64,000 nucleotides of DNA from Hsuehochloa calcarea (taxonomy: Eukaryota; Streptophyta; Magnoliopsida; Poales; Poaceae), in the NCBI GenBank assembly GCA_036346395.1, contig CM070599.1, positions 19,831,232 to 19,895,231 of the forward strand, given 5' to 3'. Of the stretch, positions 1 through 10,111 are shown piece by piece. Each line of letters opens with the position of its first letter. Positions within the stretch are counted from its first letter, which is position 1. Under the pieces are notes generated by a model, which saw nothing but the letters and a program-made list of their open reading frames with translations, did no database searches and had not been told where the DNA came from. The position numbers and the translations under genes are program-made.

Positions 1-249
1 TGGGTGGAAGATAAAGAAAAGAGAGAGACTCGGTAGGAGAGGAGGACCGAGTGGCAGGAGAGTAAAAGTAGGGACGATCCTCAACAAAAGAAACATCACG
101 AGAAATGCGCATACGCCGAGCAGAGGGATTATAACAACGATAGTCCTTATGCTCAAGACTATATCCAAGAAAAACACACTCAACTGACTGAGATGTTAAC
201 TTGGTGCGCTCACGAGGTGGAAGCAGAACATAGCAGGTACAATAAAAAA

Positions 250-733
250 CCCGAAGATGGTCATACCGTAGGGGAGTGGAAAACAAGAGCTCTCTAGGAC
301 ACTTTCCCTGAAGGTGAGAAGATGGCTGCATATTAATGAGATAGACAGCTGTAGAAACCGCATCAGCCCAAAAATGTCATGGAACATGAGATGCAAGTAA
401 AAGAGTATAAGCGGTCTCAATAAGATGATGGTGTTTACGTTCAGCAATACTATTCTGAGCATGGGCACCAGGACAGGAAAACTGAGGAAGAGTTCCCTCA
501 GCGGAGAGAAATTGACGAAAAGCATGCGACAAGTACTCTCCTCTTGAATCAGAACGAAAGGTTTGAATAGGAGTGGAAAACTGAGTGTGAACCATACGAG
601 CAAAAGACTGATAAATGGACAAGAGTTGGGAACGATGTTTCATAAAATAAACCCAAATATATCGAGAATAGTCGTCAATAAAGATGACATAATAGATATG
701 GCATCTTTGGAAACAAAAGGAGCAGGACCCCAA
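250..733 (-). pseudogene. Copia B integrase core (partial)
   Basis: The minus-strand translation carries the copia integrase core: YYVIFIDDYSRYIWVYFMKH contains the first catalytic aspartate, FRSDSRGEY the second, and NSIAERKHHHLIE the catalytic glutamate region. The protein would insert the cDNA copy into the host chromosome in the nucleus. All three acidic positions of the DDE triad appear present. The frame is broken before and after this block, and below about 250 the reading continues in another frame, so it is a remnant rather than an intact domain. It follows the pre-integrase block at 895-1098. Confidence 0.8.
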
Positions 734-894
734 ACATCAGAATGGACTAACTCAGAAGGACGACTAGACCGAGATGTACTGGTAGGATATGGGAGTTGCA
801 ACTGTTTACCAAGCTTGCAACCCTTATAATCATAACTAGTGTCTACAATGACATGACCTAGGACACCCTGACGAGCTAATGTAGAAAGATGAGA

Positions 895-1098
895 TCAACA
901 CAAATGACCAAGCCGATGATGCCACTGAGGAAAACTAACAGAGACTGATGCAATAACTGAAGATGCATGAGCGGAGGAAGATGAAGATGCACGAGCGGAG
1001 GAAGAAGGAAGACTCAGACGATCAAGGAAGTAGAGGCCCTGAGAATCTCTAAGGCGGTGGCCAATACCAATAAGAACTCCTGTCCGACGATCCTGCAC
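895..1098 (-). pseudogene. Copia B GAG-pre-integrase zinc-binding region (partial)
   Basis: The minus-strand translation ends in WHHRLGHLC, the hallmark start of the GAG-pre-integrase (HHCC zinc finger) domain of Ty1/copia integrases. It is preceded by GVLIGIGHRLRDSQGLYFLD, which is typical of the linker between protease and integrase. A serine/alanine-rich stretch (residues about 32-48) lies between the two. The downstream CxxC half is in another frame. It sits between protease (1177-1395) and integrase core (250-733), as expected. Confidence 0.75.
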
Positions 1099-1176
1099 AT
1101 ATCAAGTAGAGTCATCAAACCCAACAAAGTAGTGCATGTCAACAAGTTGACCAACAGACATAAGGTTCAAAGAAAG

Positions 1177-1395
1177 TTAAGACACAAATGACACATCAGG
1201 AACAGTAAAATGAGAAGTAGAGAGAGTGCCCTGATGAGTGACTGAACATGAGGTACCATCAGCTATCTGTACACAGGAACCATCCATAACAGTTTGACAT
1301 GATGCAAGATGAGACTTATCCGATGTCATATGAAAAGAAGCTCCAGATTCCAAAACCCATGGAAGACTAGTACCTGACACGGAAGAGGAGGCCAC
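1177..1395 (-). pseudogene. Copia B aspartic protease region with D-to-E active site
   Basis: The translation contains WVLESGASFHMTSD, matching the copia protease motif W-hydrophobic-L-D-S-G-A-S-x-H-M/I-T. The catalytic aspartate of the DSG/DTG triad is read as glutamate here (GAA codon on the minus strand). The family uses this enzyme to cut the Gag-Pol polyprotein inside virus-like particles. Glutamate at this position is not known to support catalysis, so the copy is probably inactive, unless this is a sequencing or somatic change. Confidence 0.75.
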
Positions 1396-1455
1396 AGCAA
1401 GACTGGCAGAACCACTAGGAGGGGCATCAGATGAAGACTGCTGCTGAACTTGAGT

Positions 1456-2355
1456 CTAAAGAGCCTGAAGCTGTGACTGAAGTTGACCCAACTGAGTGAC
1501 AAAAGCAGAATCCCCAACAGATGCAGGAGTAGTGGCAGCAACCACACCACGACGATGGAGGTGAGATGTAGGTCGCAACTCTGGATGGAGATGTCCAGGC
1601 TTCTTGAAGTGAGAGCATAAAGTTTGGTTGGATATAGCATCAGGAAGTGAACTAGGCTGATAGACCTCCTGACGATGTGCCGCAAGAACAGACTGAGGTA
1701 ATGTTGATCCGAAATACAAAGAGCAAAGTCGAGTCTCCTTAGCAATCAATGCAGAAAGGGCCTTCTCCATGGATGGAAGAACATCACGTCCCAGTAGTTG
1801 AGCTCGAATAGACTCATACTCTGGACGAAGACGCATAACAAAAGTGAACATCAAATTATGTGCATCATGACCCGCTTTACCTGCACAGCCAGTACATCCA
1901 GCATAGGAAGAAGGAACCATGGAGATCAGCTGTTGTGAAATACGAGTAAAAGAACTGTAGTACTACTCAATGGACATCTCCTGATGACGTAGATCATGAA
2001 GAGTTTGTAGAATAGAAAATCGACGAGCTGCACTAGTCTACTCATAGCGCTGCTGAAGATACTCCCACATCTTGCGAGAACTTGGAAGATCAATGAAATC
2101 CATCCTGATTGAAATTTCAGCACTATGATATAAAATACCCATAACACGATCATCAGCATTGTGCCATGCAGCTGCCTCCTTCGCATCAGTCTTTTCAGTC
2201 GGAGGCTCCGCCATAATATATGAAAGAAGTCCAATAGACCGAAGAAGCATGCGAATCGATGACGACCACTCACGATAATTCTGGCCATCTAGTTTGATAT
2301 CTGAGGCCAGAAGAGTACCTCCCAAACCGAGAGAAGCAGAAATACCAAAAGTCAT
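1456..2355 (-). pseudogene. Copia B gag (UBN2-type), frameshifted
   Basis: Two minus-strand segments in different frames make up a copia gag. The N-terminal part (2038-2355) starts MTFGISASLGLGG and has LDGQNYREWSSSIRMLL, the conserved N-terminal motif of plant copia gag. The C-terminal part (1456-1920) has DAHNLMFTFVMRLRPEYESI, typical of the UBN2 domain, then a hydrophilic Q-rich tail. Gag forms the virus-like particle in the cytoplasm. A frame break lies between about 1920 and 2038. No intact CCHC knuckle is visible: the expected place reads CSHFKKPGHLHPEL, where the second cysteine and the distal residues have changed. Confidence 0.8.
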
Positions 2356-3055
2356 TTTACCAACTCAACTGTGTCAGGAGGACTTCCAACGCCTCCCGAG
2401 CGCCTCTTCCTCCCCTCTCCTCGATATCAAATCAAGCAACCGGACCGAGCACCACCGACACTTAAAACTCCAAGCCAAATCGAGCGACCGGACCGAGCAC
2501 TTAAGTCTTCGAGCGACCGGACCGACACCGAGCTTCCTCCCTTCGCCTCCCACCAGGCGAGGCACGAGCGACCGACCGGCACCGAGCTTCCTCCCTTCGC
2601 CTCCCCTCTTCTCCCACCAAAGCGGCGGCGACGTGAGAGCGCTCCTTCGCTTCGCCTCCCCTCCGGTCTTCACCGGCGGCTTGAGGCCCAGGGCGGGCGG
2701 GGCTTGGAGACCAGGCTTGGAGACCGGGCGGTGGGGGCTTGGAGACCAGGCAGCGGCTCGACGTCCGACCCGAGCTTCCTCCCCTTGCCTCCCCTCTCAA
2801 CTTCCGACCCAAGTGAGAGACTTGAGCAGAGGTTCGGTGGAAGGCGGCGGCGAGTGATGGAGGAGACCAAGCGGCGGCTCGGCGATGAGCTTGCCACTCG
2901 GTGATGGAGCAGACAGTGCTCGGCGATGGAGTGGCGGGCGGAAGACCAGGCAGCGGCGTGGAGACCAGGCGGCGATCAGAGGATGCAGGGGCAGTGGGGG
3001 CGGCGGCGACAGCAGCACAAGGCGTCTCGGTGGAAGGCGGGGGAGAAGGAGATAT
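2356..3055 (-). other. Copia B GC-rich 5' leader
   Basis: This 700-bp stretch lies between the primer binding site and the gag start. It is GC-rich and repetitive: the CTTGGAGACCAGGC unit recurs near 2703-2760, and ACCGAGCTTCCTCCCTTCGC recurs near 2526 and 2581. Long open frames occur on both strands, but they have compositional bias, no recognisable domains and no shared start, so I treat them as by-products of GC content. The position suggests a packaging/translation leader. Confidence 0.55.
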
Positions 3056-3067
3056 GCTCTGATACCA
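3056..3067 (-). other. Copia B primer binding site (tRNA-Met type)
   Basis: On the minus strand TGGTATCAGAGC directly follows the LTR end (TTTATCA). This is complementary to the 3' end of initiator tRNA-Met, the usual primer for plant copia and gypsy reverse transcription. Confidence 0.85.
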
Positions 3068-3173
3068 TGATAAAGATTGACTTCTCAATACATTAGATTA
3101 ATATTGTACAATATATATACTACAGTAACCTTAGAACTCATGAGCCTTATACACATGGGCCATATACATAACA
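3068..3173 (-). repeat. Copia B 5' LTR (short, boundary approximate)
   Basis: The inner edge is fixed by the adjoining primer binding site. The outer edge is placed at TGTTATGTATATGG on the minus strand, giving TG...CA ends and about 106 bp. A TATA-rich stretch (TATATATATTGTACA, near 3107-3121) fits a short U3 promoter. The outer edge is uncertain because the partner LTR is outside the window and no duplication can be checked. Confidence 0.5.
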
Positions 3174-3377
3174 GGTGTAACTTATGATTAGTTCTTTTTG
3201 ATAATCTTAAGATATCTTTTACTCTTTTAGGTTGCCTATTCCAATTGCAGTTATTGTTTTGTGGAACCAAACAAAAATGTTATATTTTTTCAATACAAAT
3301 TGTTTGTCATGTATTTAATAGAACAGGAATGCTCCTTTATTTATGTTTTTTAATGCCTACTTGCGATAAATTTTCAG
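3174..3377. other. AT-rich non-coding stretch, possible intron
   Basis: There is no recognisable gene or repeat. The AT-rich sequence, with T-runs ending in TTTTCAG at 3371-3377, looks like an intron leading into the exon-like region at 3378. Confidence 0.35.
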
Positions 3378-3760
3378 AGAAGGAAAACCTTGAAGAATCC
3401 AACTCCCCAGCCAAGCAACCAAATGCAGCTCTGGCAAACCAACCAGAAACCAGCCATTGCAGTGATGCTCACAATTCTCGAAATGGGAGGCAATTGGTGA
3501 ATGAAAACAGTTCTAGTTCTCTCCTGACACGCTTGCTACTCATGTGCATTCAACTCCACGCCCGGATCTCAAGCCCGAGAAAAGGAAGAGAGCGGCGTTA
3601 ATTGCAGTTGGAAATCCAAAAGTCACTGTTAGGTCTTCTGAAAACAAGATCATCAATAGTAGACAAGAAGCAAAGGCTAGATGTGATTCCACACACCACT
3701 ACAGAACCTGAAGATCTATTTGGCAACTTTTTTGAGAACGCAGACGAGTCCATATTTTAG
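3378..3760 (+). pseudogene. 3' exon(s) of an unidentified host gene, or a gene fragment
   Basis: After a good 3' splice site (TTTTCAG at 3371-3377) the plus strand codes for a polar, low-complexity-free stretch (EKENLEESNSPAKQPNAALA...). Near 3520 the coding character moves one frame (HSTPRPDLKPEKRKRAALIA), and after about 3608 moves again, ending EDLFGNFFENADESIF then TAG at 3758-3760. An AATTGCAG at 3600-3607 could be a second acceptor explaining the last change; the first change needs an indel or short intron. The tail is lysine/arginine-rich, then acidic. I do not recognise the family. Copia B lies directly upstream, so the 5' part of the gene may be cut off. It converges with SEN54, 530 bp away. 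Confidence 0.4.
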
Positions 3761-4290
3761 TTCGTTTTGAGATACAGCTGCCCATTAAAATGCTTATCTG
3801 CTTTGTAACGGGGAAAGAACAATCAATAGCGAGGAAAGGGCTGGTGCAGCTTCAAGATACAGCAAAAGTTGAAAGATGTACTGTATCAGCTCGAAGGTCA
3901 CTCGGAGCTTCAGAAGCTGAGGCCGTTTGCTTCTTTAGTACAAAGCATTCTGAGCTACAAGATTGTCATGTATGGTTTGTATTCGTCCATCGATGTTCAG
4001 GAGCACAATTTCAGATAATTTGATCCTTGTTCGCGGTATCTAATTTATACCATAGTAGATTAATGTATTCATTCTTTGATTTGATATCTGCTTATCTCGC
4101 TTCAACATCTCATGTATCAAGGACAAGTGGTTAACATATCAGCTGGCAGCCATTAGTCCAATACAAGCAGAACATAACTGATCATGCTCCAGTCGAGAAA
4201 AAAAAACACATCCTGATACAGACTGAGCTAATAGCTTACAAGATCAGCGACAACAAGCGAAAACTAACAAAATATTCCTGCTGCTATCCA
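3761..4290. other. Intergenic region between two convergent 3' ends
   Basis: I see no gene here. The stretch holds the presumed 3' untranslated regions of the plus-strand gene fragment and of SEN54. It is moderately AT-rich, with no terminal repeats or long palindromes noticed. Confidence 0.5.
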
Positions 4291-5805
4291 TCAGGGCAAA
4301 CTAGGAAGTGCAACTTTGTCAAAGGAGAGAAAGCTGACCCGTCCATTATCAACATGATAAAATTTTAGAGGAATGCCCTTAAACTTATTTTCCACGGTTT
4401 CCAATTCATCCCTTGAGGGCGGCTGATCCCTGCACCAAATTGAAAAAACAATAGGTTACGATAGAAATGTCAATCAATACAGTACGTGAAACCAACCCTA
4501 AACGGCTAAACCCTATATCATTGTGAATTTTATACATATACTTCATGCAAGAAGAGGTTACTCTCATGTCAACAGATAATTAATGAAGTAATTCATGTAC
4601 AGCCCGAATGAAGTTGAACCCTGTGATCCTACATTGAAATACTAAACAACCCACAGGACATGAACTATTGTAAGACGAAACAGCACTAGTTTATAAGCGT
4701 GAATGCGTGGCATTACCTTAACAGGCACAGGAGGAAACTAGGGACTCCTGGGGATGACTTCTTAAATTTGCTGTTTGGTAGGTACACTTGAAAGGACGGA
4801 TATATCCCGTCTACATGCATTTCTTTGAGCAATTTGGTTATGTCATTGCAGGCACCGTCAGCTCTATTGAAGCTCTGATTAGTGTCAACCTTACTCGTGG
4901 GGGAGTCAGTGATGTCACAAGTACGGCTATGCTTCATTGTCCAGGGAACACCATATCGTCCAATAATATAGCCAAGCAACTTCAAGTGCTTGTAAGCTTG
5001 GAACGCATCCCAGGAGCACCCATAATTTCCTCCAGCAATCTTTTCATAGATATCGTCCATTCCTATTGCTTTATCCTCATCATCGAGAAGAACCAATGCT
5101 CCTCTTTCAGCCAAGAGCCTGCATGGTTTGATCAGTCAACAGGCTTTAATTTGCAAACAGAAGTACTTGAAAAGAAAACCCATCCCATGTGATTCATGCA
5201 TGACCCATAAGCAATGAATTTAAAACTTCATGTGTGGCATTGTGAACCTAGTGCAAACTGTGGCTAAAAGACAGGTGCAATCAAATATGAGGAATCTGGA
5301 GATACTGCATGGTTACGGCATTTCATCGAACAGGTGTCGTACCCGACCTCCTCGACATTGTAGTACGACATGCCGCCCAAAGTCACACCAGTGGTCAACC
5401 AGAGTTTTCCATTACTATCCACCGCCTGCGCCATGCCGACCTCCTCTACCCACCGCGTGCGTGATGCCACCTTCCTGCGCCCATGCCATAGAACCGAATG
5501 AACTAGCCAGAATCACACCAACAACACAAAGAGACCAACTGCAAGAAGAGCACGCACTTGACCTGGACTCTCGAAGAGGGGAATGGCACGGCGGCGAGGA
5601 AGGGGTTGAGGTGCTGCTCCTCTCCGTCATCTTTCGCGACGGTGACGACAACCGCGCTCCTCCGACGCCGGTCGCGCCGGGCCAAGGGCGCGGCCAGGGA
5701 GGATGGCTGGCAGGCTGCTGACGCGGCGCGGAGTCGTTACGGAACCACCGTAGCGAGGTGGCTGCTAGCAAGAACAGCGGCAGCGGCGGAAGGAGAGGGG
5801 TGCAT
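4291..5805 (-). CDS. SEN54: tRNA-splicing endonuclease subunit Sen54-like
   Basis: SEN54 is a structural subunit of the heterotetrameric nuclear endonuclease that cuts introns from pre-tRNAs. Minus-strand exons read: about 5805-5563 (DDGEEQHLNPFLAAVPFPSS); about 5470-5343 (WVEEVGMAQAVDSNGKLWLT, the Sen54 N-terminal domain signature); 5118-4717 (LAERGALVLLDD and YGCSWDAFQAYKHLKLLGYI, near-diagnostic for plant Sen54); and 4429-4291 (ending VSFLSFDKVALPSLP, TGA at 4293-4291). Introns 5342-5119 and 4716-4430 have GT..AG ends and keep frame. The exon 1/2 junction is ambiguous: donor GT at 5562-5561, acceptor GCGCAG or GGAAG near 5471-5475. An ATG at 5805 is in frame with exon 1 but hits a TAA after 22 codons, so the true start is unclear or the gene is broken. 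Family assignment is firm; activity is not. Confidence 0.75.
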
Positions 5806-5817
5806 GTGAATCGGTAA

Positions 5818-6923
5818 CTAGTTCTATGTTTTGTTACAAATTAAAAAAATTATAATTCATCGGGTGCAAGGTCGCACCCCTGTACACAATGTGACCTCCC
5901 TGTGAGCTTTACCTCCCTCACTTCCCGTAGCAATGGTGCTCGAGGTTCGTACGCCTCCCTCCCTTCCCGCTCCCAAGTCTGCTGCTTGCTTTGAGCCCGC
6001 GGCGATTTCTGATGTTCTTTTCTTTATGGTCCAATCGCAGACGACGATGATATGCATGAACAACTCAGAGTAGATGCGGAACGATGACTACTCACCATCC
6101 CGGTTTCAGGGGCAGGCCGACGCAATCAACATCATATGCAGTGCCAAGACACAGGTTGGTGATTGGTTCCCCACCACCCGCCACCTCCAATTCCATCGGG
6201 TGATCCGAAACTCACTCTTTGCCTAGCTTCTTGACCTAGTACCACCACCATGGTGTAGAGGTCTTCTCAATTTGTTGCTAAATTTATTGCAACAGTTGAC
6301 TCGAAATGTTGCATGGAGTATTTTTTTTATTGTTGCGATGTTGTTGCATCAAATGTTGTGACAAGATGTATTTTGTTGCAATGGTGTTTTTGATTCGTTG
6401 CACAAGAGACCCTTCACCATTTAATTGTTGCACGCATTCTCTCGTATTGTTGCAGTAATTTGTCTCCATTATTGCATAAAGTGATTTAGTTTGTTGCAAT
6501 ACATCTTCCTGAAATTTTGTAGCAAAGGATTTTGTTGCAACTATTGGCGCCGATTATTGAACACGTGAAATCAAAATGTTTCATAAGTAAGTTTTAAATA
6601 TTGTAATTTTTTTATGTTGCAACAATTTTTTTCGGATGTTTCCACTGTTATTTTCAACGATTACAATGTTGTAATATCAAAAAAAATTTGATTTGGGATA
6701 TTTGAACTAGTTTTTAAAAAACACGACCATGTTCTATATTGATGGTTTTATGCATTTTCAGTGAGAATTTGATATTTTTCCTAATTTTTTTCTTACCATT
6801 GTATTTATCATTTGAGCATTTTGTTGAACACATGAATTATTTTTGTTGCAAATGTTGTGTCTGAATGTTGCGTCGGAACATACGATGGGAAGCTTCCCAT
6901 CCTACGTCCGAACGCTAGCTGCG
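5818..6923. repeat. Dispersed repeat with Helitron-like end, TTGTTGCA-rich
   Basis: At 5817-5821 the minus strand ends in CTAG followed by T, and the adjoining stretch (TTGTTACAAATTAAAAAAAT) resembles the end of the Helitron at 57475. From about 6240 to 6890 the sequence is AT-rich with many TTGTTGCA-type words on the plus strand and no coding capacity. It includes a perfect 16-bp palindrome at 6885-6900. Copia A is inserted in it at 6923/6924, so it should resume after 18453. The assignment to Helitron is tentative. Confidence 0.35.
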
Positions 6924-7190
6924 TCCAAAATACATTGATTGAATCTTCCGCACATCTCAAACGATGTCGGGCTTTTGTATTTGTACTCAGGCATTACAGA
7001 GTCTATACAAGAGTTCTTGTGTGATGCTTGTCAAACATTGAATAGTACACGCAATGGATAGTGAATAGTAAATAGACAGGTTACTGATTTTCCCGAACAC
7101 ATGCGACCGAATTTTGTTCTATCTACAAGATGAATAAAAAACATCCACAGGAACAAACTCGGATTATACAAAAGACTAAATATCTTAACA
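6924..7190 (-). repeat. Copia A 3' LTR
   Basis: This 267-bp copy pairs with 18189-18453. On the minus strand it begins TGTTAAGATATTTAG. The inner-side TG of the plus strand has mutated (TCCAAAATAC against TGTAAAATCT in the partner). Confidence 0.9.
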
Positions 7191-7204
7191 CACCTTAATC
7201 ACAA

Positions 7205-8650
7205 TCCGAAATATTGAGATTGTGCCGTAGAGTTTTGAGTTGTTGTATTCTGAGCGGCTTTGTCAATCCATCAGCAAGTTGATCCTGCGACGACACAAAC
7301 TTGATTTCCAACACCTTTTATGCTACTCTTTTTTGAACAAAATGGAAATCAACTTTGATGTATTTGGTTCTAGCATGAACACAGGATTTGCTGACAGATA
7401 AGTTGCGCCAAGGTTATCACACCAAAGAACCGGCGCTCTGTTTTGGAAAATTCCCAGTTCTCCGAACAGAGATTGGATCCAAATAAGTTTAGTCGTTGCA
7501 TTTGCTAGTGCCTTATACTCAAACTCTATAATGGATCTTGAAATGGTTGCTTGCTTTCAAGATCTCCAAGATATGAGATTAGAGCCGGAGAACATAAGAA
7601 AACCACTAGTGGATCGTTTGTAGCCTGAACACCCTGCCTAGTCTGCATCAGAGAATGCATTGACTAGTGTTGAAGCAGACTTTCGAATTCTCAAACCAGC
7701 TCTTGATATATGTTGTAGATATCGTAGAATTCTTTTAACAGCTAACCAATGTAAATCAATAGGAGATTGCAAGAATTGGCACACGTTATTAATAGAGTAT
7801 GAAATGTTTGGTCTACTTAATGTAAAATATTGCAATTCTCCAACTATGCTTATGTATTTTGTTGTTTATGCCACCGGCAGTGTATTCCCTTCTGTTCTTG
7901 ATAATTTTCCTGATGTCAACATTGGAGAGGCGACAGGTTTGTACTTCCCCATCCCGACGCAATATAGCAAGTCCAAAGTATACTTTGTTTGTCACAAAAC
8001 TGAACCTTCACTTGACCGTTTGATCTCTATACCCAAGAAATAATTAAGATCACCAAGATCCTTTACAACAAATTCGGCTTGTAGTGCTTTTATGAGATCC
8101 CTTACATCTTGATCTAAAGAACCAGTTATTATAATATCATCCACGTAAATTAATACGTATATAATCTTTCCTCCATGATTATAAATAAACAAGGAAGTAC
8201 CAGCACGGGAAGACACAAAACCTAGTTCTTGTAACTTAGAACCCAACCTTGAGTACCATTGTCAAGGTGACTGCTTCAAACCATATAATGCCTTGTCAAG
8301 TTTGCACAAGTGATTCGGGAATTGTGGATGCTCATATCCAGGTGGCTACTTCATGAACACATCCTCTTCTAGAATGCTACGGAGAAACGCATTATGTGCA
8401 TCTAGTTGTCGCAAGCACCACTGACAAGAGATAGCAATTGACAGTAAGAGCCGAATTGTGGTTGATTTTATCACTGGACTGAAAGTATCTTCGTAGTCAA
8501 TTCCAAATCTTTGTTTGAATCCTTTTGCTACTATCCAAGCTTTGTGTCGATCAATCGACCCATCTGCTTTCCTCTTTAATTTGAACACTCATTTGCAATC
8601 AATGATGTTTCGGCTATGATCAGAAGGAACAAGGTGCCAAGTCTTGCTCT
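7205..8650 (-). pseudogene. Copia A reverse transcriptase and RNase H (decayed)
   Basis: Minus-strand fragments follow the copia RT order. KAWIVAKGFKQRFGIDYEDT and FSPVIKSTTIRLLLSIA lie at 8346-8588, then IYVDDIIITGS with the catalytic YVDD box and KDLGDLNYFLGIEI at 7992-8246. YFTLSRPNISYSINNVCQFL and LRYLQHI, the RT connection region, lie at 7638-7835, and RNase H remnants (DNLGAT, STSGFL) continue to about 7205. The enzyme family copies element RNA into cDNA in virus-like particles. Several stop codons lie between the blocks, for example after FMK near 8346 and after the DAD motif near 7638, so no functional enzyme is encoded. Confidence 0.85.
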
Positions 8651-8742
8651 TTAATAGAGCCGTGAACTCTTGATCCATCGTGTTTTTCTAGCAAAGTTCT
8701 TTTAGAGCTTCCAGATGAGATGTAGGCTCCACTGTAACTAGA

Positions 8743-10106
8743 TTACCATGTCTTTTTTTTTACCAGATCATACCGAATAGTTCCATCATTGAACTCTTTT
8801 GGTTTTCGAACACCATCCCTTAATATTTGTCTGCATAGGATGCCTTTGTGATAATACTGGTTCAACTTCTGCGTCCCAGTCCTAATGTTTTCGCGCATGT
8901 TGTCACTGCTGTTCACATCATCTGTTCTTGACAAAACTAGCAGCACTGAACCTGGTGAAGGAACATCCTGCAAATCACGAACAGCTTCCAACACAGGACC
9001 AATAGTCAAAACAGTATTACCAGGTATATGCCTAGCTATATGGTCACCTCCATCATTCACATTGTCCATACTTGGAAAAGAAGATGAAGTAGACAGAGGT
9101 GGAAGAAGGTCTTGGTCTAAAAGATACCTGTTTTCAGATGATTTCGATAGATTAGAAAAGGGAAACCTATTTTCATCAAAAATAACATCCCGAGAGATGT
9201 AAACTCGACTGGTGGAAGGATAGAGGCACTTGTATCCTTTGTGATGGCTACTGTATCCAAGAAACACACATTTTTTTTTAATCTGAATTGAAGTTTTCTT
9301 TCATTGTAAGACAAAGACATGGCCAACATGCACAACCGAAGCTTTTCAAAAAACTGTAATCTGGTTTTGTACATATTAAGCGTTCTGAAGGATTTGATGA
9401 CTTTATCACTTTACTTGGCAATCTATTTATAAGAAAGCATGCAGTTTGAAAATCTTCATCCCAAAACCATATTGGCACAGGTGCTTGAGCTAGTAAGGAT
9501 AATCCTACTTCGACTATGTGCCTATTTTCCTCTCAACTGAGTTGTTTTGTTGATGTGTCTAAGGACATGAGACATTGTCGGATATACCAATTTATTGAAA
9601 CAGAATGTAATTTCTGATACTCCCCTCCCCAATCTGATTGAACATGCACGATTGTCCTATTGAGTAGCCTTTCCACATGAGACTGAAACTGAATAAAACA
9701 CTTTTCAACTTCAGACTTGTTCTTAAGAAGGTAGATCCATGTAAATTTGCTAAAATCATCTATAAAGCTAGCATAATATCTATAACCTCCGACTGAGATG
9801 CACGCAGGCCCCCAGACATTAGAGAAGATACGAACTAAGGGAGATGATGAAACATGTTCTGAATGGGAATATGGCAGTTGATGGCTTTTGTCCAGCTGAC
9901 AAGCCTCACAAACAGTGACTTTATTTGTATAACTAGAACAAGGTAAACTATAGGGCTAAAGAACTTGATCTACTACTATGGAGGAAGGATGACCCAGAGT
10001 AATGCCACTATTCTCTACTGGGTTTGATAGCTGACAAAACCTTCTTCGTTGGATTTGACTCTTTAGAAGAAGACAGAGGGTATAGGCCTCCTTTACTGGG
10101 TCCTCA
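8743..10106 (-). pseudogene. Copia A integrase (decayed, 5' part cut by solo LTR)
   Basis: Minus-strand translation shows FIDDFSKFTWIYLLKNKSEV (first catalytic aspartate, near 9750-9800), VQSDWGGEYQKL (second, near 9630-9660) and an EENRHIVE block (glutamate region, near 9510). FLINRLPSKVI and FGCACW lie at 9278-9478, followed by MFLGYSSHHKGYKCLYPSTS at 9220-9267, the standard copia integrase C-terminal motif. Stops interrupt the frame. The reading is interrupted at 10107-10111 by the solo LTR and continues at 13302. The stretch 8650-8743 is the RT-integrase linker. Confidence 0.8.
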
Positions 10107-10111
10107 AAGAA

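Larger units (their letters stand above)
1..3173 (-). mobile_element. Ty1/copia retrotransposon B, truncated at window edge
   Basis: Reading on the minus strand from 3173 downward, I see a short LTR, a tRNA-Met type primer binding site, a GC-rich leader, then gag, protease, GAG-pre-integrase and integrase core in that order. Protease and integrase upstream of the (unseen) reverse transcriptase is the Ty1/copia order. Reverse transcriptase, RNase H and the 3' LTR would lie left of base 1. Reading frames are broken by shifts and stops, so the element is probably not autonomous. Confidence 0.85.

Noticed and set aside
3056..3067. tRNA gene fragment
   Set aside because: TGGTATCAGAGC motifs are primer binding sites next to LTR ends; there is no cloverleaf.
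2294..3088. Proline/serine/arginine-rich proteins upstream of copia B gag
   Set aside because: The region is between primer binding site and gag; frames overlap on both strands and carry simple repeats only.
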